From: Thiodiazotropha sp040506775
Lineage (GTDB): Bacteria > Pseudomonadota > Gammaproteobacteria > Chromatiales > Chromatiaceae
DNA length: 64,000 bases
Direction: 5' to 3'
NCBI GenBank assembly: GCA_040506775.1
Contig: JBEVWC010000029.1
Span: forward strand, 1-64,000
The position numbers and the translations under genes are program-made. Shown here one piece after another: positions 26,895-36,700 of the stretch (positions within the stretch are counted from its first letter, which is position 1; every line of letters starts with the position of its first letter). Under the pieces are notes generated by a model that had not been told where the DNA came from, did not search any database, and saw only the letters and a list, made by a program, of their open reading frames with translations.

Positions 26895-27227
26895 CTACTT
26901 TTTAGATCGCAACGCGGATTCCAGTGCCCGGTTGGTCCATTCGGTCAGGGATTCCGAGGACTCGATCACCTCAGCGGGAAGCGACCAGAAATTCATCCGG
27001 CTGACCCGTCCCTTTACTGTGTAGCTGAACTGCGCAGCACCGGCATCACGATACCGGGACTGGTTTTGTTTGTCTGCTTTGAAGTAAAGGGTGTTATCCG
27101 CGGCGATGGCAAAAAAAAGATCATCACTGTAGAGTCCGGCGCCGCCAAACATACGTTTCACTATCAAGAACGGCAGCCAGTCGAAAAGGTCTCTGAGATA
27201 ATCCAGGTATGCATCACTCACAGCCAT
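26895..27227 (-). CDS. TfoX/Sxy N-terminal domain protein
   Basis: 110 aa from the ATG at 27227, chosen because GGGGA precedes it at a good distance; nine more in-frame codons upstream are possible. The sequence VKRMFGGAGLYSDDLFFAIAADNTLYFKAD is the signature of the TfoX N-terminal domain. The C-terminal helix-hairpin-helix domain of full competence regulators is missing, as in many stand-alone single-domain members, so a role in competence is not implied. The gap 26690-26894 is featureless. Confidence 0.85.
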   Translation of the reverse strand: MAVSDAYLDYLRDLFDWLPFLIVKRMFGGAGLYSDDLFFAIAADNTLYFKADKQNQSRYRDAGAAQFSYTVKGRVSRMNFWSLPAEVIESSESLTEWTNRALESALRSKK

Positions 27228-27399
27228 GCTGTTTCCCCGTTGTCTTTCAAACACGCCAACCCATGTTACCTTAGATCACAGGATCTACAGAATCAGGTGT
27301 GATGATATCCTGTTGTAAGACAAATTCCTTCAACTCATACAATAATTGACCCGCTACAATGATGTTTTACAGATCTCGGAGATAAGGAGTGTCATAACC

Positions 27400-27843
27400 A
27401 TGCGCAAGATTCTGCCGCCGGTACTGTTCATGATCGCGATCATAATGATCATGATCCTGCACAGCCTGTTGCCCATCAGCCATCTGATCCGTCCACCAGA
27501 GACCTGGCCCGGAGTCGTTCTGCTGCTCGGTGGCCTGAGTGTCTCTGCCTGGCACAATTGGTTGTTTCGCCGGCTCGGCACCAATATTCACACCTTCAAC
27601 GAACCGGATCTCCTGGTCACTGAAGGCCTGTTCCGCTTTAGCCGCAATCCCATGTACCTGGGCTTTGCCCTTGCCCTGACGGGTCTCGCGCTGACGCTGG
27701 GCACGCTTACCCCTTTCCTCGTGGTGATGGCATTCGTACTGATCGCCGACCGTTGGTACATTCCTTTTGAAGAGCGGGCCATGACGGATAAATTTGGCCA
27801 AGCCTACCTCGACTATGCAAGTCAGGTTAGACGCTGGCTGTGA
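27400..27843 (+). CDS. Isoprenylcysteine carboxyl methyltransferase-like membrane protein
   Basis: 147 aa from the ATG at 27400 (AAGGAG at 27384-27389); an upstream start at 27346 has no ribosome site. Four hydrophobic helices and the C-terminal catalytic block of the ICMT/PEMT-type family: VTEGLFRFSRNPMYLGFALALTG, then PFEERAMTDKFGQAYLDYASQVRRWL. The RNPMYLG and EE..L...FG..Y..Y motifs bind S-adenosylmethionine and the substrate. Substrate unknown. A degraded second copy of its 3' half lies at 30172-30366. Confidence 0.85.
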   Translation: MRKILPPVLFMIAIIMIMILHSLLPISHLIRPPETWPGVVLLLGGLSVSAWHNWLFRRLGTNIHTFNEPDLLVTEGLFRFSRNPMYLGFALALTGLALTLGTLTPFLVVMAFVLIADRWYIPFEERAMTDKFGQAYLDYASQVRRWL

Positions 27844-28095
27844 TACTGAGACGGTTGATGATGTCGTGTTGCCAAGAGGCCTCATGACCGGATGAAGCAC
27901 AGCGGAATCCGGGCTACAGCTTGACGACTTTAGTTGTGGCGGCGATCAATCGAGTTGATCAAAGTCTGTTGGGCAACCGCTTTGAGATAGAGGGCATAAC
28001 GGTTTAATCATCCAACACATACCTCATTCGCACCTGTTGTCACCACTCCCATATACCCTGAGACAAGAAGAGTCTTCGCATTGGCATTTGGCTTG

Positions 28096-29211
28096 CTACC
28101 TGGGTGGATGTTTTCGTGACTTCAACCATGCCCTGGAATCTCGATATGTACGGTGCAGGGAGATGCGGACCTTATTGGTAAACGTTGGGCGCATGATCAT
28201 CAAGCTCACATCTCTGGTATGGCAGTTACACAGTTCACGCTTGTACTGCGCATCGGTGATACCGAAGTGAATGACCTTCGCCTGATCCGAATTGATAATA
28301 TCTTCGATCGCCAGATAGAGCAGAACCGTACCAGGTGAGTATTTGGCGTAATTGATATCGTAAGCGGTATCCGCACAGTGATAGATGCCATTACACAGAA
28401 AACCCACAGTGAATGCGCAGGGTACACCATCCAGACTCAAAACATGGGAACGCAGAAAGCCATTTTCGGTTACCTGACGAAGAAATTGTTGATTGTTGAT
28501 GCTTTCAGGAATGGGCTGTCTGAAACTATGCATTTTCCAGGAATTCTGTACTATTTGTTTTGCGCTGAGGGTCAGGTAATCGAGATCGTCCGCATAGTCA
28601 ATTCGATGTATTTCAACCTTTCCTGGAAAGGCTTCATTGATTTTTTTGATTTTCCTTTTGAAAGATATTCTTTGTTTGGATTTGAACCCGTCTATATACT
28701 CCTGATGCGTCTTGATTGAATCAACATAGTGAAACGTGCGTTCGGTATCCGGCATGTAGACCAGGGCGTTATCAACTCGCCAGTTGTTATCGCTGAATGT
28801 TTGCCAAATGGAAGAACCCACATTCACCGACTTCAAATAGATTGCATCTACCGATCGAAAGTCGTTCCATACAGAGTTTGCAATCGCCTTCAGACTGGAA
28901 TAACTATTTTTGCCAACCAGATCACAGCCCAATAATTCCAATACTGATAAGTCTGATGTGAAGTTTAGACGACGTGATAATCGAAAATTCAGCGGGATCT
29001 TACGTTTTTTGAAGGCTGCAAATGTAGTCGCACCGTCGCGACAATGCTCAGCGATGCTTATTGTGTCGTGCTGCGGGTTATCGAGACAGGATAGCCAATC
29101 GAGGGAGTGGTACATGGCATACAGGTTCGAATCGAAAGATACGCCCGCTTGCCACGCCAACGAGTGGGTATGACAGCCAGTAATATTCGGCAATGTTTTC
29201 CATGTGATCAT
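28096..29211 (-). CDS. GNAT-fold acyltransferase, CelD/BioF2-like
   Basis: 371 aa from ATG 29211 (a TTG at 29223 is also open; neither has a ribosome site). The middle region KSKQRISFKRKIKKINEAF and the following HSFRQPIP...LSLDGVPCAFTVGF...YSPGTVLLYLAIEDII...FGITDAQYKREL match the Acetyltransf_6 (CelD/BcsL/FemAB-like) pattern, enzymes often linked to exopolysaccharide or capsule synthesis. No neighbouring polysaccharide genes. The region is clearly AT-richer than the rest of the window and uses A/T-ending codons, which suggests recent transfer. The upstream and downstream gaps (29212-29461, 27844-28095) contain no gene. Confidence 0.8.
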   Translation of the reverse strand: MITWKTLPNITGCHTHSLAWQAGVSFDSNLYAMYHSLDWLSCLDNPQHDTISIAEHCRDGATTFAAFKKRKIPLNFRLSRRLNFTSDLSVLELLGCDLVGKNSYSSLKAIANSVWNDFRSVDAIYLKSVNVGSSIWQTFSDNNWRVDNALVYMPDTERTFHYVDSIKTHQEYIDGFKSKQRISFKRKIKKINEAFPGKVEIHRIDYADDLDYLTLSAKQIVQNSWKMHSFRQPIPESINNQQFLRQVTENGFLRSHVLSLDGVPCAFTVGFLCNGIYHCADTAYDINYAKYSPGTVLLYLAIEDIINSDQAKVIHFGITDAQYKRELCNCHTRDVSLMIMRPTFTNKVRISLHRTYRDSRAWLKSRKHPPR

Positions 29212-29461
29212 CTTTACTACCAATCACTTACAGCCAAGGCACCGAGTATCCTATAGCAAAACATCTAAAGATCAAAGCTCTATAAATCAAGCAACGCCCA
29301 TGTACTGCAGGGCTGGTCGTCTGTGCATCGTCGATGCCATTATGCACGTTCACGATCATCCCAGCGCTGGCGTCTGGCATTGAAGCGGGTTTGATTTTAG
29401 GGTCTGCGGGCTGCCCACTGGTATGTTGATGTTTCCTGTATTGCCAAGATCGAGTTATTAC

Positions 29462-29941
29462 ATGAAAAAAGTGGCTGCACTCATTATTCTTTTGGCGATA
29501 GCCTCAGGCTCATGGCTGCTTTTCAAGCATTGGCAGCACTCCAAACTTCCCAAGGTTTATGATGAATCCGTTAATGCGAACCTAACCGTCGAGTCCGCCC
29601 TGACAACGGCCAGGGCCTCTGATAAGCCTGTACTCATAATCTTTGGCGCCAACTGGTGTCCTGATTGCGTTGCTCTGGACCAGGCAATGAAGGAGGAGCC
29701 AATAGCAGGTCTCGTAGCTGACAGCTTTGTCGTGGTCAAGATCGACATCGGCAATTTCAACAGGAACATGGATATCTCCACTCGTTATGGCAGTGTTGTG
29801 CAAAGAGGCATTCCGGTGGCGGTTCTCCTGTCACCCGATGAAGAGGTTCTTTTCGCCACCCGCGCTGGCGAACTGTCCAGTGCAAAGCGTATGGGCCGAA
29901 CCCGGATTTACGATTTTCTTTCAAAACTGGCCAAACTCTGA
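29462..29941 (+). CDS. Membrane-anchored thioredoxin-like protein
   Basis: 159 aa from the ATG at 29462. An N-terminal helix (AALIILLAIASGSWLLF) is an anchor or signal peptide. The thioredoxin fold carries FGANWCPDCVAL (active cysteines C66 and C69) and a cis-Pro loop RGIPVAVLLSP. The CPDC active site and the long insert before the cis-proline resemble the thioredoxin_7/DUF255-related envelope proteins. Likely a periplasmic-side thiol reductase or oxidase. Stands alone between the acyltransferase gene and a repeat-rich gap. Confidence 0.85.
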   Translation: MKKVAALIILLAIASGSWLLFKHWQHSKLPKVYDESVNANLTVESALTTARASDKPVLIIFGANWCPDCVALDQAMKEEPIAGLVADSFVVVKIDIGNFNRNMDISTRYGSVVQRGIPVAVLLSPDEEVLFATRAGELSSAKRMGRTRIYDFLSKLAKL

Positions 29942-30146
29942 CCCGGGATAACAGTCTCACAGCGTCCATCGCACTGCCGCTGATCGTGCCTGACACTGCC
30001 CAAGGATATTCGGTTGCCCCGGCCTCGGTATGACCGGAAGTTGGCCTGTTTTGAGGGAAAATTCTGATACTGCGCCAGTGAATGGTAAGTTGAGATATCC
30101 AGTCAGGATGTAGTAGCGCGAAATCCGGATGGATCACAGCATCGCT

Positions 30147-30173
30147 TGTTCCCACGCAGAGCGTGGGAACGAG
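30147..30173. repeat. Single REP palindrome
   Basis: GTTCCCACGCAGAGCGTGGG followed by AACG: a near-perfect palindrome of the same family as the 1-322 doublets. It lies exactly where homology to the intact methyltransferase gene breaks off. Confidence 0.8.
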
Positions 30174-30366
30174 GAAATGTATCTGGGTTTTGCCCTCGCA
30201 CTGGCAGTGCATTGCGCAGGGCCTGGGCACACACTCCGTTTCCCCTGGTGCTGTAGTTCATACTCATCGCAGACCGTTGGCACATGCCTTTTGAGAAAAG
30301 GGCCATGACCGAGCACTTCGGCGAGGCCTATATCGACTACGCCAACTGAGTAAGACGCTGGCTGTA
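30172..30366 (+). pseudogene. Degenerate copy of the isoprenylcysteine methyltransferase-like gene
   Basis: The nucleotide sequence parallels 27648-27843. The first part reads MYLGFALAL, as in the intact protein; after a frameshift the second reads DRWHMPFEKRAMTEHFGEAY then IDYAN, a stop where the intact gene has Gln, then VRRWL and a final stop. The 5' half is missing, replaced by a REP palindrome. Frameshift, in-frame stop and truncation mean it cannot make the enzyme. Confidence 0.8.
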
Positions 30367-30747
30367 ATCCTGACATAATCTGAGGATATTCCGTGGAGCC
30401 GCCGCCGGTATGATCGGGACCAGGGTCTGTTAACACTAATCCAACATGCGCTGCATGCCTTTAGCCGGATGCAGCATCGCGTAATCCGGGATGGATCGTG
30501 GCGACACGCACTTCTCGGGTTCCGCTACGCTTCACCTGGGCCCGAATGAATGGCTCATGGTCAGCTCGATGCATTTTGTTAACACCCGATTTGCCTAACT
30601 TGTCGTATTTCTCCCTCCTCGTTCGTTGTAGTCATTGTGAGACACAACAAACGAGTCAGCGGATATGCCTTATGAAGCGTCTGATCGTCGTCACTTGTGA
30701 GGCTTGGCTCACTGAACCATAAAAACGCAAACCTGGAGGAATGACCC

Positions 30748-31236
30748 ATGAATCAAACCGTTAAACCCATCCCTGAAGGCATGCACAGCCTGACACCCTA
30801 CCTGACGGTGAAGGACGCGCCAGCAGCCATCGACTTCTATTGCAAAGCCTTTGCGGCACAGGAGCAGGCCCGGGTCCCGGGTCCTGATGGCCGACTGCTG
30901 CATGCCAGTGTAACGATCGGGGACTCGGTGCTGATGCTGTCTGAGGAGTTTCCCGAGTTCGGCGGCACCTCCCCCCTGGCACTGGGCGGTTCACCGGTTT
31001 CCATCCACCTGTATGTCGAGGATGTGGACAGCGCATGGGAGCGCGCGATTGCGGCAGGCTGTGAGATCACCATGCCGCTGGCCGATGCCTTCTGGGGGGA
31101 CCGGTTTGGCGCCTTGCGCGATCCCTTCGGTCACCACTGGTCACTGGCCATGCACATCCGGGACATGTCGGTTGAGGAAACCGTTGCCGCCGCGGCCAAC
31201 ATCGATTTCAGCGCCAACTGCGGCGAGGCAAACTGA
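30748..31236 (+). CDS. VOC-superfamily (PhnB/glyoxalase-like) protein
   Basis: 162 aa with a strong GGAGG ribosome site. The N-terminus LTPYLTVKDAPAAIDFYCKAFAAQEQARV, the SVTIGDSVLMLSEEFPE strand and the C-terminal DRFGALRDPFGHHWSLAMH are typical of PhnB-like VOC proteins, small metal-dependent enzymes or binding proteins. In ECF42-type sigma factor loci such proteins are recurrent companions. First gene of a four-gene operon with very short gaps. Confidence 0.88.
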   Translation: MNQTVKPIPEGMHSLTPYLTVKDAPAAIDFYCKAFAAQEQARVPGPDGRLLHASVTIGDSVLMLSEEFPEFGGTSPLALGGSPVSIHLYVEDVDSAWERAIAAGCEITMPLADAFWGDRFGALRDPFGHHWSLAMHIRDMSVEETVAAAANIDFSANCGEAN

Positions 31237-31238
31237 TC

Positions 31239-31595
31239 ATGGCCTATCTTTTGATCATCCGGGAACCCCGCGGGCAAAGGGCGCAGCGCAGCGTGGAACA
31301 GGGCAGACAGGTGTACGACGAGATGCTGAAGTTTGGCGAGGGTCTGGCCAAACGCGGCCTTCTGGTTGCGGCCGAATCCCTTCGGGATGACAGCCACGGC
31401 GTGCGTGTCAGCCTGCGGGATGGCAAGACCAACCTGATGGACGGCCCGTTCACCGAATCCAAGGAGATGGTCGGTGGTTTCTTTCTCATCGATGTCGGCC
31501 TGCAGGAGGAGGCCATCGAGATCGCCCGGCAATGTCCGGCCGCCGCATTCGCCACCGTGGAAGTGCGTGAACTGGCCCCCTGTTACACCCGTTGA
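31239..31595 (+). CDS. YCII-related (DGPF) protein
   Basis: 118 aa, two bases after the previous stop. The motif DGPF at 68-71 in NLMDGPFTESKEMVGGFFLI defines the DGPF/YCII group of small alpha-beta barrel proteins. DGPF proteins are known to be genomically linked with ECF42 sigma factors in many phyla; their biochemical role is not settled. Confidence 0.9.
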   Translation: MAYLLIIREPRGQRAQRSVEQGRQVYDEMLKFGEGLAKRGLLVAAESLRDDSHGVRVSLRDGKTNLMDGPFTESKEMVGGFFLIDVGLQEEAIEIARQCPAAAFATVEVRELAPCYTR

Positions 31596-31608
31596 AGGAG
31601 CGTGAACC

Positions 31609-32070
31609 ATGACAACCCAAGCCAACACCGTGTTACTGCTGAGAGTCCTCAAGGCGCCGCCGGAGCGGGTCTTTCGGGCATTCATCGACCCTGATGCCAA
31701 GGTCCGCTGGGAACCCCCTTTCGGCTTTATCGCCAAGGTACATGAGTGGGACCTGCGCGTAGGGGGATCTTACAGGATGTCCTTCATCAACTTTTCCACC
31801 GGTAAGGAGCACAGCTTTGGGGGCAAAATCCTCGAACTGGAGGAGAATCGCAAACTCGTGGTGAGCGACGCTTTCGACGATCCGGGCCTCGCCGGCAGCA
31901 TGCGCACCACGGTACAGATCCGCCCGGTACTCAACGGCACGGAACTGACCATCGAGCAGTCCGGCATTCCCGAGGTCATGCCATTGGAGTTCTGCTACGC
32001 CGGCTGGCAGGAGTCCCTGGTGCAACTTGCACAACTGGTCGAAGCGGATATTCCGGACGATGCCTGTTGA
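31609..32070 (+). CDS. SRPBCC / AHSA1-domain protein
   Basis: 153 aa. RVLKAPPERVFRAFIDPDAKVRWEPP at the start, then RVGGSYRMSF, GGKILELEENRKLVVSDAF and the C-terminal helix GWQESLVQLAQLVEADI mark the activator-of-Hsp90-like START fold. Such proteins bind hydrophobic ligands in a deep cavity. The last 11 bases overlap the sigma factor start, so the two are translationally coupled. Confidence 0.88.
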   Translation: MTTQANTVLLLRVLKAPPERVFRAFIDPDAKVRWEPPFGFIAKVHEWDLRVGGSYRMSFINFSTGKEHSFGGKILELEENRKLVVSDAFDDPGLAGSMRTTVQIRPVLNGTELTIEQSGIPEVMPLEFCYAGWQESLVQLAQLVEADIPDDAC

Positions 32071-33340
32071 CCCAAGCGCCACCCTGGAAGCGGTGTGGAA
32101 ACTGGAGTCAGGGCGGGTCATCGCCACCCTGCTGAGAATGGTGCGCGACCTGGACATCGCCGAGGAACTGGCGCAGGACGCCCTGCTCAGCGCTTGGGAC
32201 AAGTGGCGCAGCCAGGGTCTCCCGGAGCATCCCGCCGGGTGGTTGATGACCGCGGCGAAAAACCGGGCGATCGATCACCTGAGACGCCAGACCGTCTACG
32301 GGGAGATTCGACAGAGCCTGAGTCATCAAACCCCTGACCGCACCCCGGCCAGTCAGACCGAGGAGGCTGCTGACGCACAGATCGATGACGACGTGTTGCG
32401 CCTGATGTTCACCGTCTGCCACCCCCTGCTCTCCCCCGATTCCCGGGTGGCCCTGGCGTTGCGCCTGGTCAACGGTCTCAGTGTTGCGGAAATCGCCCGT
32501 GCCTACCTGGTGCCCGAAACCACCCTGGCGCAACGCATCACCCGTGCTAAACGCACCCTGAAATCCGCCCGGGTCCGTCTGGAGTTGCCGGAGGGAGCGG
32601 AACGGGAGGCACAGCTCGCCTCGGTGCTCGAGGCGATCTACCTGATCTTCAACGAGGGATACACCGCTACGAGCGGCCCCCAATGGATGCGCCCGACCCT
32701 GTGCCAGGAAGCCCTGCGTCTGGCCCGCAGCCTGGCCGGTCTGGTGACTACGGACAGCGAGGTGTTTGGACTGGCCGCGCTCATGGAATTCCAGGCATCC
32801 CGGTTATCCGCGCGGATGGATTCTGCAGGAGAGGCGGTGCTGCTGGCGGAACAGAACCGGGCCCTCTGGGATCCGTTGCTGATACGTCGTGGATTTACCT
32901 ATCTGGAACAGGCGTTTGGCTTGCAACAACCCGTCGGCATGTACTGTCTGCAGGCCGCTATCGCCGCCTGTCATGCCCGCGCGAGCACCTGGGAAACGAC
33001 CGACTGGGAAGAGATCACCGCACTTTACGATGCCCTGCTGCAGATTCACCCAACACCGGTAGTCGCCCTGAACCGCGCTGTGGCCGTCAGCCTGTCGGAG
33101 GGTCCCCAGGCCGGGCTTGAGATCGTCGATGACCTGCGTAATGAGCCGCAACTCTCCACCTATCACCTGCTCTACAGCGTGCGCGGGGATCTTCTGCAGA
33201 AGCTGGGGCGACACGCGGAGGCCAGTCGGGAGTTTCTGCACGCCGCCGCCCTCACCCGCAATGAACAGGAGCAATCCCTGATGCAGCGCCGGGCTACCGA
33301 GTGCATCGAGCAGGATTCAGCGGGCAGGAACATCAACTGA
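32060..33340 (+). CDS. ECF42-type RNA polymerase sigma factor
   Basis: 426 aa from ATG 32060 (an in-frame ATG at 32027 would overlap the previous gene more). N-terminal sigma region 2 (RDLDIAEELAQDALLSAWDKW) and region 4 (LSVAEIARAYLVPETTLAQRITRAKRTL) occupy the first ~190 residues; a 230-residue helical C-terminal extension follows (INEGYTA-type NEGYTATSG, HPTPVVALNRAVAVSL, ASREFLHAA), the DUF6596/TPR-like domain typical of ECF42. These factors have no cognate anti-sigma; the C-terminal extension is thought to control activity. It probably activates its own operon. Confidence 0.92.
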   Translation: MPVDPSATLEAVWKLESGRVIATLLRMVRDLDIAEELAQDALLSAWDKWRSQGLPEHPAGWLMTAAKNRAIDHLRRQTVYGEIRQSLSHQTPDRTPASQTEEAADAQIDDDVLRLMFTVCHPLLSPDSRVALALRLVNGLSVAEIARAYLVPETTLAQRITRAKRTLKSARVRLELPEGAEREAQLASVLEAIYLIFNEGYTATSGPQWMRPTLCQEALRLARSLAGLVTTDSEVFGLAALMEFQASRLSARMDSAGEAVLLAEQNRALWDPLLIRRGFTYLEQAFGLQQPVGMYCLQAAIAACHARASTWETTDWEEITALYDALLQIHPTPVVALNRAVAVSLSEGPQAGLEIVDDLRNEPQLSTYHLLYSVRGDLLQKLGRHAEASREFLHAAALTRNEQEQSLMQRRATECIEQDSAGRNIN

Positions 33341-33783
33341 CCGACGTTGGCTGGACTGGTAACGGAACACCCGGTCATCGGTTGGAATTTGAAGATTTTC
33401 CTATCCTGCCTGAACCCGGATTCCGCTTTGCTCCATCCGGGCTACTCGATGTCGGAGCTTGCTCACAGCTCACTCGTTCCCACGCTCCGCGTGGGAATGC
33501 AGACCAAAGGCCAGACAAACATCTCAACATGAAATGCTCATTATGGATTGGGTATGCGTTCCCACGCAGAGCGTGGGAACGCGTCCAACTGTAGAAAAAT
33601 ATTGATCCGCCCTGGAGCCGATTGTTGAGGGCAACCACAACACCTTACTGGTACTCTTACGGCCATCAACACCAGGCTACGCTGCGCATCGAAACCGGGT
33701 ATAAACACCGGAATTTCACCCCTTGATACCCGGAGTGCGATTCCTGACAATGCCAAGTTTGCTTCTTCTCAACGGGTGCGGCT
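33341..33783. other. Gene-free gap with REP doublet
   Basis: 443 bases between the sigma factor and the giant uvrA. It holds a degenerate CCCGGATTCCGCTTTGC palindrome near 33415-33450 and a REP doublet at 33475-33583. Nothing else was recognised; no strong terminator is visible. Confidence 0.55.
33475..33583. repeat. REP doublet (REPIN-like)
   Basis: Two inverted REP palindromes, 33475-33505 (GTTCCCACGCTCCGCGTGGG) and 33556-33583 (GTTCCCACGCAGAGCGTGGG), face each other across about 50 bases. Same organisation as each unit of the 1-322 tandem. Confidence 0.8.
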
Positions 33784-36700
33784 ATGAGCGATGACTCGAT
33801 CAAAATCGTCGGTGCGCGGCAGAACAATCTCAAGAACCTGGATCTGTCGCTGCCGCTCAACGAACTGATCGTGATCACCGGGGTGTCCGGTTCCGGCAAA
33901 TCCTCACTGGCTTTCGACACGGTCTATGCCGAGGGTCAGCGACGCTACGTGGAAACCTTCTCACCTTACGCCCGCCAGTTCCTCGACCGCATGGACCGGC
34001 CCCAGGTGGAGCGTATCGAAGGCATCCCGCCGAGCATCGCCATCGACCAGACCAACCCGGTGCGAACCTCACGCTCCACCGTGGGCACCATGACCGAGTT
34101 GAACGATCATCTGAAACTGTTGTTCGCCCGTGCGGCCTCCCTGTTCTGCCACGGTTGTGGACGACCGGTGGAACGGGATACCCCGGAGGGGATTTACAAA
34201 CAGCTGGTGGCGTTATCCGGCAGCAGCAATCCCCGGGTGGTCATCACCTTCGCCATCGAGGTACCCCATAATTTCACCCGGGACGAGATCCGCCAGGTGC
34301 TGGATCAGCAGGGATACACCCGGGTCCACAGTGAACAGGACAACCGAATCGAGGTGGTGCAGGACCGGATGCGCCTGGATGCAGAGCACCGGGGTCGTCT
34401 GGTGGAGGCGCTCGAGATCGCCCTTGAAAAGGGCCACGGGCAATGTGCCGTTTACCCGTTGGACGAGAACCGGGAGGCGGGGGAACCCTGGAAATTCTCC
34501 AGCGGCCTGCACTGCGCCCACTGCGACATCGACTATCGGGAACCCCAGCCCAACATCTTCTCCTTCAACTCCGCACTCGGCGCCTGCGAAAGCTGCCGCG
34601 GTTTTGGCCGCACCATCGGCATCGACTGGAACCTGGTCGTCCCCGACGATTCCCTGTCCCTCAGCGACGGCGCCATCAAACCGTTCCGCAGCGGTTATTC
34701 CATGGAGTGCCAGGAGGACCTGATGCGTTTCGGGCGCAAACGCGGCATGGATCTGCAGACCCCCTGGCGGGACCTGGACCCGGCCACCCGCGACTGGGTG
34801 ATCGAGGGGGACGGGGCCTGGGATGGTAAGACCTGGTACGGGGTACGCGAATATTTCGAATTTCTCGAGAGCAAGGCCTACAAGATGCATATCCGGGTGA
34901 TGCTCTCGAAGTACCGCAGTTACGATGTCTGTCCCGAGTGTCACGGGGCACGTCTGAAACATCAGGCGCTCGACTTCCGTCTCGGCAGCCGCAGCGAGGC
35001 GGATGCGGTACTCGATCCAAAGTTGCGCTTTCGTCATGACGGGATCGGCATGACCGACGAGGAGTTCCGCAATCTGCCGGGACTGAGTATTCATGATGTG
35101 ATGCAACTGCCCCTGAAACAGGCACACCGGTTTTTCAAGGATTTGTTTCGCGGAAAACGCCCAGCGGGCAGTCAAGCGAAACAGGCTCCGGGCGCATCCG
35201 CACACAGCGAATTCGAGTTGCTGCTCGACGAGATCCGTTCACGCCTCGACTACCTGCTGGATGTGGGACTTGGCTACCTGACCCTGGATCGTCAGTCCCG
35301 AACCCTCTCCGGCGGCGAAGTGCAGCGCATCAATCTCACCACCGCCCTGGGCACCTCCCTGGTCAATACCCTGTTCGTGCTGGACGAGCCGAGCATAGGC
35401 CTGCATCCCAGGGATATCGATCGCATCAACGGGGTGCTGGCCCGGCTGAGGGATGCCGGCAACTCCCTGCTGGTGGTGGAGCACGACCCGCAGATCATGC
35501 TGGCCGCGAACCGTATCCTGGATATCGGCCCGGGACCGGGGGAACGGGGCGGTGAGATCGTTTTCTACGGCACACCCAAGCAGCTGCTGCGGGACCGCAA
35601 CTCACTGACCGGGCAGTACCTCAAGGGCGAGCGACAGGTCGCGGATTCCTACGAACCCGATCTCCCGGATGAACAGGATGGCTACCTCAGCGTGCTCGGC
35701 GCTGCGGAACACAATCTGAAAGGCATCGATGTCCGCATCCCCCTCAACCGGCTGGTGACACTGACCGGGGTGTCCGGATCCGGTAAATCGACCCTGGTGC
35801 AGGACATCCTGTTCAACGCCGTTGCGAAACTCAAGGGCAATCCCGAGGAGATTCCCGGTGTCCACCGGGCGATCGAGGGCGACGACAAAATCGACGCTGT
35901 AGTGATGCTCGACCAGGCCCCCATCGGCAAGAGCTCCCGTTCCAACCCGGTCAGCTACGTGGGCGCCTGGGACGCGATACGCAAACAGCTCGCATCCAGC
36001 CGCCTTTCCCGGGAACGGGGTTATACCCCGGGCACCTTCAGCTTCAACTCCGGCAACGGCCGCTGCCCGGTGTGCAATGGCAGCGGCTTCGAACACGTGG
36101 AGATGCAGTTTCTCTCCGATGTCTACCTGCGTTGCCCCGAGTGCAACGGCAAGCGTTACCGCAACGAGGTGCTGGAGGTTGAGATCCGCGGCAAATCGGT
36201 GGCCGACATCCTGGAACTGACGGTGTCCGAAGCACTCAACTTCTTCCGTGAGCAGCGGGACATTCACAAGGTGCTGGAACCCTTGAAAGCGGTGGGCCTG
36301 AGTTACCTGCGTCTGGGTCAGCCGGTACCCACCCTCTCAGGCGGCGAGGCGCAACGACTCAAACTGGCGGGCTACCTGGCCAAGAGCAGCCAACGCAAGC
36401 AGTCCGGTGAACGGCTGCTGTTCCTCCTCGACGAACCCACCACCGGACTGCATTTCGCCGACATCGCGGTACTCCTCAAGGCGCTGCGCCGGCTGCTGCT
36501 CAAGGGACACTCCCTGGTGGTGATCGAACACAATCTGGATGTCATCGCCGCCAGCGACTGGCTCATCGACCTGGGCCCCGAGGGGGGTGACGCGGGGGGC
36601 GAACTGGTCTGCGAAGGCACCCCGGCGGAGGTCGCCCGTCACCCCACCAGCCACACCGGCCGGGCGCTGCGGGACTATCGGACGGCTCTGGATCAACTCG

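Larger units (their letters stand above)
29942..30747. other. Repeat-rich gap with gene remnant
   Basis: 806 bases without an intact gene. Contents: a diverged direct-repeat pair (about 30001-30052 and 30373-30432, sharing the GGATATTC start and a CGGTATGACCGG-like core), a REP palindrome at 30147-30173, a methyltransferase pseudogene at 30172-30366, and a palindrome of the TTCCGCTACGCTTCACC family at 30510-30545. The last 150 bases should carry the promoter of the following operon. Confidence 0.6.

Noticed and set aside
30596..30630. TGTCGT ... CGTTC as an ECF42 promoter upstream of the VOC gene
   Set aside because: The spacing (13 bases) is too short for an ECF promoter and the -10 does not match well.
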